A DNA stretch of 8,496 nt from Bordetella parapertussis (lineage in GTDB: Bacteria; Pseudomonadota; Gammaproteobacteria; Burkholderiales; SG8-41): positions 1-8,496 of the forward strand of contig CAMBCD010000100.1 of NCBI GenBank assembly GCA_945863085.1, read 5' to 3'. The notes below the pieces were generated by a model. The model made no database searches and was not told the DNA's origin. It worked only from the letters and a program-made list of their open reading frames with translations. Position 1 is the first letter of the stretch. Every line of letters starts with the position of its first letter. Position numbers and translations under genes: made by a program. Of the stretch, positions 6,118-8,496 are shown one piece after another.

Positions 6118-7092
6118 ATGAAAACACCGCTGAAAGTCGCCGTCATTGCAGTCATGGCCGTTCTGCTGCCCCATGTCCAACCCGCGCAGGCCCAGGACTA
6201 TCCGAACAAGCCGGTGCGCATACTGATTCCGTTCGTTGCGGGCGGATTCTCCGACATCGTCGGCCGCATCGTGGCGCAGAAACTCTCAGAAAGCATGGGC
6301 CAGCCCGTGGTCAGCGACAACCGTCCCGGCGCCAGCGGCATCATCGGCACCGACATCGTGGCCAAGTCGGCGCCCGACGGCTACACGCTGCTGCTCAGCA
6401 GCTTCAATCACGTGGTCAACCCGAGCCTGATGAAACCGCCTTACGATCCGATCAAGGATTTTTCGGCCATCAGCCTGATCGCCGACGGCCCGCCGCTGGT
6501 CATGATGGTGAGCCCCGCGTCGCCGATCAAGACCGTCCAGCAACTGGTCGACCTCGCCAAGGCGCGACCGGGACAGCTTAACTACGGCAGCACCGGCGTC
6601 GGCACCTCGGGACACCTGATCGGGGAACTGTTCAAGCTGGAGGCCGGCATCAACATCGTGCACGTGCCCTACCGCGGCAGCAGCCTGTCCATCCCGGCGG
6701 TGATCAGTGGTGAGGTCGCCATGATTTCGACCTACATGCCCACTGCATTGCCCCACGCCAAATCGGGAAGGCTGCGGCCCATCGCCGTCACCGGCGCCAA
6801 ACGCTCGGCAGTACTGCCCGACATGCCGACGATGGTGGAATCCGGCGTGTCCGGCGTTGTCGTCAGCGGTTTCGCAGGTTTTCTCGGACCCGCCGGCATG
6901 TCGCCCGCGCTGGTCAAGCGGCTGAATGACGAGATCGTGAAAATGTCGAAGAACCCGGATTTCGTCAAACGCTACGAGTCATTCGACATGACCCCGGTCG
7001 CGAGCACCCCGCAGCAGTTGGTGACCTACACGCGTGACGAGATATCCAAATGGGCGCGGGTGATCAAGTCAGCGGGGATCACGATGAAGTAG
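6118..7092 (+). CDS. Bug/TctC-family periplasmic solute-binding protein (second copy)
   Basis: A second 324-residue Bug protein has a signal peptide with basic start (MKTPLK), a hydrophobic core at about residues 7-17 and likely cleavage after AQA at residue 25. Family motifs follow: YPNKPVRILIPF, VAGGFSDIVGR, DNRPGASGIIGTD, APDGYTLL and YDPIKDF. It has the same length as the copy at 1423-2397 but clearly differs in sequence through the binding lobes, so it is an older paralogue, not a recent duplication. The receptor would deliver a carboxylate-like solute to a tripartite tricarboxylate transporter; no membrane subunits are in view. GGGAG at 6107-6111 lies 6 nt before the ATG. It begins 51 nt after the M20 stop on the same strand and is probably the last gene of that operon, which suggests that its ligand, or a precursor, is the M20 substrate (inference). 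Confidence 0.95.
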   Translation: MKTPLKVAVIAVMAVLLPHVQPAQAQDYPNKPVRILIPFVAGGFSDIVGRIVAQKLSESMGQPVVSDNRPGASGIIGTDIVAKSAPDGYTLLLSSFNHVVNPSLMKPPYDPIKDFSAISLIADGPPLVMMVSPASPIKTVQQLVDLAKARPGQLNYGSTGVGTSGHLIGELFKLEAGINIVHVPYRGSSLSIPAVISGEVAMISTYMPTALPHAKSGRLRPIAVTGAKRSAVLPDMPTMVESGVSGVVVSGFAGFLGPAGMSPALVKRLNDEIVKMSKNPDFVKRYESFDMTPVASTPQQLVTYTRDEISKWARVIKSAGITMK

Positions 7093-7162
7093 TCTTTCAC
7101 GGATACTGCGCGATCATTGATGCGGGACTTGATGCCGGGGTTCATCGGCAGTTTCCCCGCAC

Positions 7163-7204
7163 CTTGCCGGACACATTTGCGCCCTTGTCTCCCTGCCCGG
7201 CAAG
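7163..7204. terminator. Candidate stem between convergent genes
   Basis: CTTGCCGG (7163-7170) and CCGGCAAG (7197-7204) are perfect 8-bp inverted arms with a 26-nt loop in the 122-nt gap between the Bug gene and the minus-strand dehydrogenase remnant. The long loop and absence of a T-run make terminator function only possible. Confidence 0.25.
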
Positions 7205-7214
7205 TCCGGAAGGA

Positions 7215-7574
7215 TCAGTAACCCCGCGCCCGGTCCACCTCGGTAGCGAAGGGCTCTCCCTCGAGATAAAGCCGCGCGTTTTCGGCAAAGATCTCCGCAA
7301 CCACAGCGCCACGGCCGGCATGGCCGCCACCAATGTGCGGCAGCACGAGAATGTTTTCCGTGGTCCAGAACGGATGGCTTGCCGGCAGTGGCTCTTCGCG
7401 GAACACGTCGAGCACGGCGCCGGCAATGGTCCTGTCTTTCACCGCGGCGATCAGATCGTCATCCTTGACCAGTGAACCCCGCGCGAAATTGAGCAGCCAG
7501 GCGGTGGGTTTCATCACCTTCAGGCGCGCGGTGTTGATGAAATTGTCGGTCTCGGCGGTGGGGCGCCGGCGACG
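7215..7574 (-). pseudogene. D-isomer-specific 2-hydroxyacid dehydrogenase, C-terminal fragment
   Basis: The frame reads the C-terminal end of the NAD-binding domain: PTAETDNFINTARL, then MKPTAWLLNFARGSLV, DDLIAAV, AGAVLDVFREEPLP and LVLPHIGGG, to a natural-looking terminus and TGA at 7215-7217. The catalytic trio Arg (FARGSL), Glu (FREEPL) and His (LPHIGG) is present. The N-terminal substrate domain and the GxGxxG dinucleotide loop, roughly 200 residues, are missing. Homology fades at about 7562 and the same frame hits TAG at 7575-7577. No other frame nearby continues the gene, although one codon string just before the break hints at a small frameshift. A GTG at 7515-7517 could start a 100-residue product, but that product could not bind NAD in the usual way. 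The intact enzyme would interconvert a 2-oxoacid and a D-2-hydroxyacid. The break coincides with a drop in G+C, so a deletion or recombination is the likely cause. Confidence 0.85.
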
Positions 7575-7577
7575 CTA

Positions 7578-7733
7578 TCAGTTCGTTATCCCATTCCGTA
7601 TGATCGGCCTGATAAGGATATTGTACCGATCAGCCAGGTCGGCCATTCGCTTTACCTGCCGGCTCCCACCCGATGTGAAAAAGACGAAATAAAATTTCTA
7701 AACATCGTCAGGGCAATTGTGTTCGCCAAAAAA
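7578..7733. other. AT-richer gap between dehydrogenase remnant and regulator; no clear gene
   Basis: This stretch separates two minus-strand genes and is distinctly more AT-rich than the DNA to its left. A 39-codon minus-strand frame without stops (7581-7697) contains FFTSGGS and ADLADRY, faintly like a class III aminotransferase, but it is too short and too weak to call. I see no inverted terminal repeats, target duplication or T-run terminator. Confidence 0.4.
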
Positions 7734-8496
7734 TTATCCGTTCGGGTTCTCTCTTAACGCATTCTTGACATAAGCATGCGTCAACTTCGGACTAAGAATA
7801 TTCAGAAAGTCGTAGACATATCTGCGCATAAATCGATTTCGCTTTACACCTACATGCATGATCTCTTTTCCGAACAGGTGGCTAACATCCCTTGCGCGTA
7901 GCTGAGGGTCACGAGTCTTGTCATAAGTGATGTGTGGTAGCACTGCCACGCCGATTCCGAGCTCCACATAAGCTTTGCTCACATCGGCATCGGCAGCACT
8001 GAAAACGATGTTCGGCACAAGATTATGGGATTCGAACACATGACGGAATTTCCAGCGCTCATTGCCGCGGAATCCGTATGTGATTAACGGATACTTAGCA
8101 ATTTGTTCAAGCGTCAGGTTTTTTGCCTTAAGTAAAACGTGTGAAGGTCGTGTAACCACCACACGGTGAAATTCACCGTAAGGCAGAAAAACGACGCTTT
8201 CCAGCTTTACATCACTGTCCGTGCCAATGGCAACGTCAGCATCTCCATTCTCTACCCACTGGAAAATTTCATCCCGGCTACCCTGCCAGAATTCAAGACG
8301 CACCTCCGGCAGTTGGCTTGAAAATTTCTTGATAACCTGGGGCAAGGTATAGCGGGCATGGGTATGGGTCGTGGCGATCACGAGATTTCCGGTTGCCATA
8401 TCGCGCGTTTCGTCCCCAAGGCCTCGGATGTTTTGTACTTCCCGGAGAGCGCCCTCCGCAAAGCGCACAATTTCTTTTCCGGCATCGGTAAGCCCG
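7734..8496 (-). CDS. LysR-family transcriptional regulator, CysB-like, 5'-partial
   Basis: The frame stays open to the window edge, so the start and most of the helix-turn-helix domain lie beyond 8496. The visible part begins GLTDAGKEIVRFAEGAL, the normal end of the LysR DNA-binding region and linker helix. The effector domain then carries CysB/Cbl hallmarks: TTHTHARYTLPQVIKKF (about 8322-8372), PLITYGF, ADADVSKAYVELGIGVAVLP and the C-terminal RRYVYDFLNIL. In CysB the TTHTQ loop helps bind the anionic ligand; here Gln is His. Around the second ligand segment FTGRSE-like sequence is replaced by FRGNERWK, and the Thr before ADADV is Ala. A ligand other than sulfate or acetylserine is therefore plausible. 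Composition is much more AT-rich than the operon, suggesting separate origin. Stop is TAA at 7734-7736. Its targets are unknown; the neighbouring genes are candidates only by position. Confidence 0.92.
   Translation of the reverse strand, partial: GLTDAGKEIVRFAEGALREVQNIRGLGDETRDMATGNLVIATTHTHARYTLPQVIKKFSSQLPEVRLEFWQGSRDEIFQWVENGDADVAIGTDSDVKLESVVFLPYGEFHRVVVTRPSHVLLKAKNLTLEQIAKYPLITYGFRGNERWKFRHVFESHNLVPNIVFSAADADVSKAYVELGIGVAVLPHITYDKTRDPQLRARDVSHLFGKEIMHVGVKRNRFMRRYVYDFLNILSPKLTHAYVKNALRENPNG

Noticed and set aside
5625..6581. 318-codon + frame overlapping the M20 and Bug genes
   Set aside because: It is out of frame with two convincing genes, spans their boundary, and reads as low-complexity Arg/Pro/Ala sequence.
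7476..7757. Long stop-free + frame crossing the dehydrogenase break
   Set aside because: It is codon-aligned antisense to the dehydrogenase remnant, has no early start codon and no recognisable motif.

Overview
The window reads as high-GC proteobacterial DNA, most likely a betaproteobacterium of the Burkholderiales type. Two Bug/TctC-type periplasmic binding proteins, a GMC flavoenzyme, an M20 hydrolase and a CysB-type LysR regulator are typical of accessory catabolic regions in that group. This assignment rests on gene content and composition only; no rRNA, tRNA or taxonomic marker is present. No CRISPR array, complete insertion sequence or replication origin was seen.

Layout. Bases 1-1368 (+) are the C-terminal ~455 residues of a GMC oxidoreductase whose start lies outside the window. 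It is followed after 54 nt by a Bug/TctC binding protein (1423-2397, +). A convergent single-domain Rid protein lies at 2449-2916 (-). A 370-nt divergent intergenic region (2917-3286) carries GTTGCA half-sites and separates it from a likely operon on the + strand: a protein made of three tandem Rid domains (3287-4579), a 212-nt leader with a Shine-Dalgarno/mini-ORF arrangement, an atypical M20 metallohydrolase (4792-6066), and a second Bug/TctC protein (6118-7092). On the minus strand follow a broken D-2-hydroxyacid dehydrogenase (C-terminal part only, 7215 to about 7574), an AT-richer gap with no clear gene, and the C-terminal part of a CysB-like LysR regulator (7734-8496), whose HTH end is outside the window.

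How it may work. Bug proteins capture small carboxylated solutes in the periplasm. The M20 enzyme would hydrolyse an amide-type bond, and Rid-fold proteins commonly accompany pathways that make imine, enamine or carbamate intermediates. The GMC enzyme would oxidise an alcohol. A coherent but unproven reading is uptake and breakdown of an acylated or otherwise substituted nitrogen-containing carboxylate. None of the four Rid domains carries the arginine needed for RidA imine deaminase activity, and the M20 enzyme has Asn in place of the usual metal-bridging Asp, so both enzyme types probably do something other than the textbook reaction.

The right end is a likely recombination scar: the dehydrogenase homology stops abruptly near 7563-7577, and base composition drops from roughly two-thirds G+C in sampled lines of the operon to under half in sampled lines of the regulator gene.
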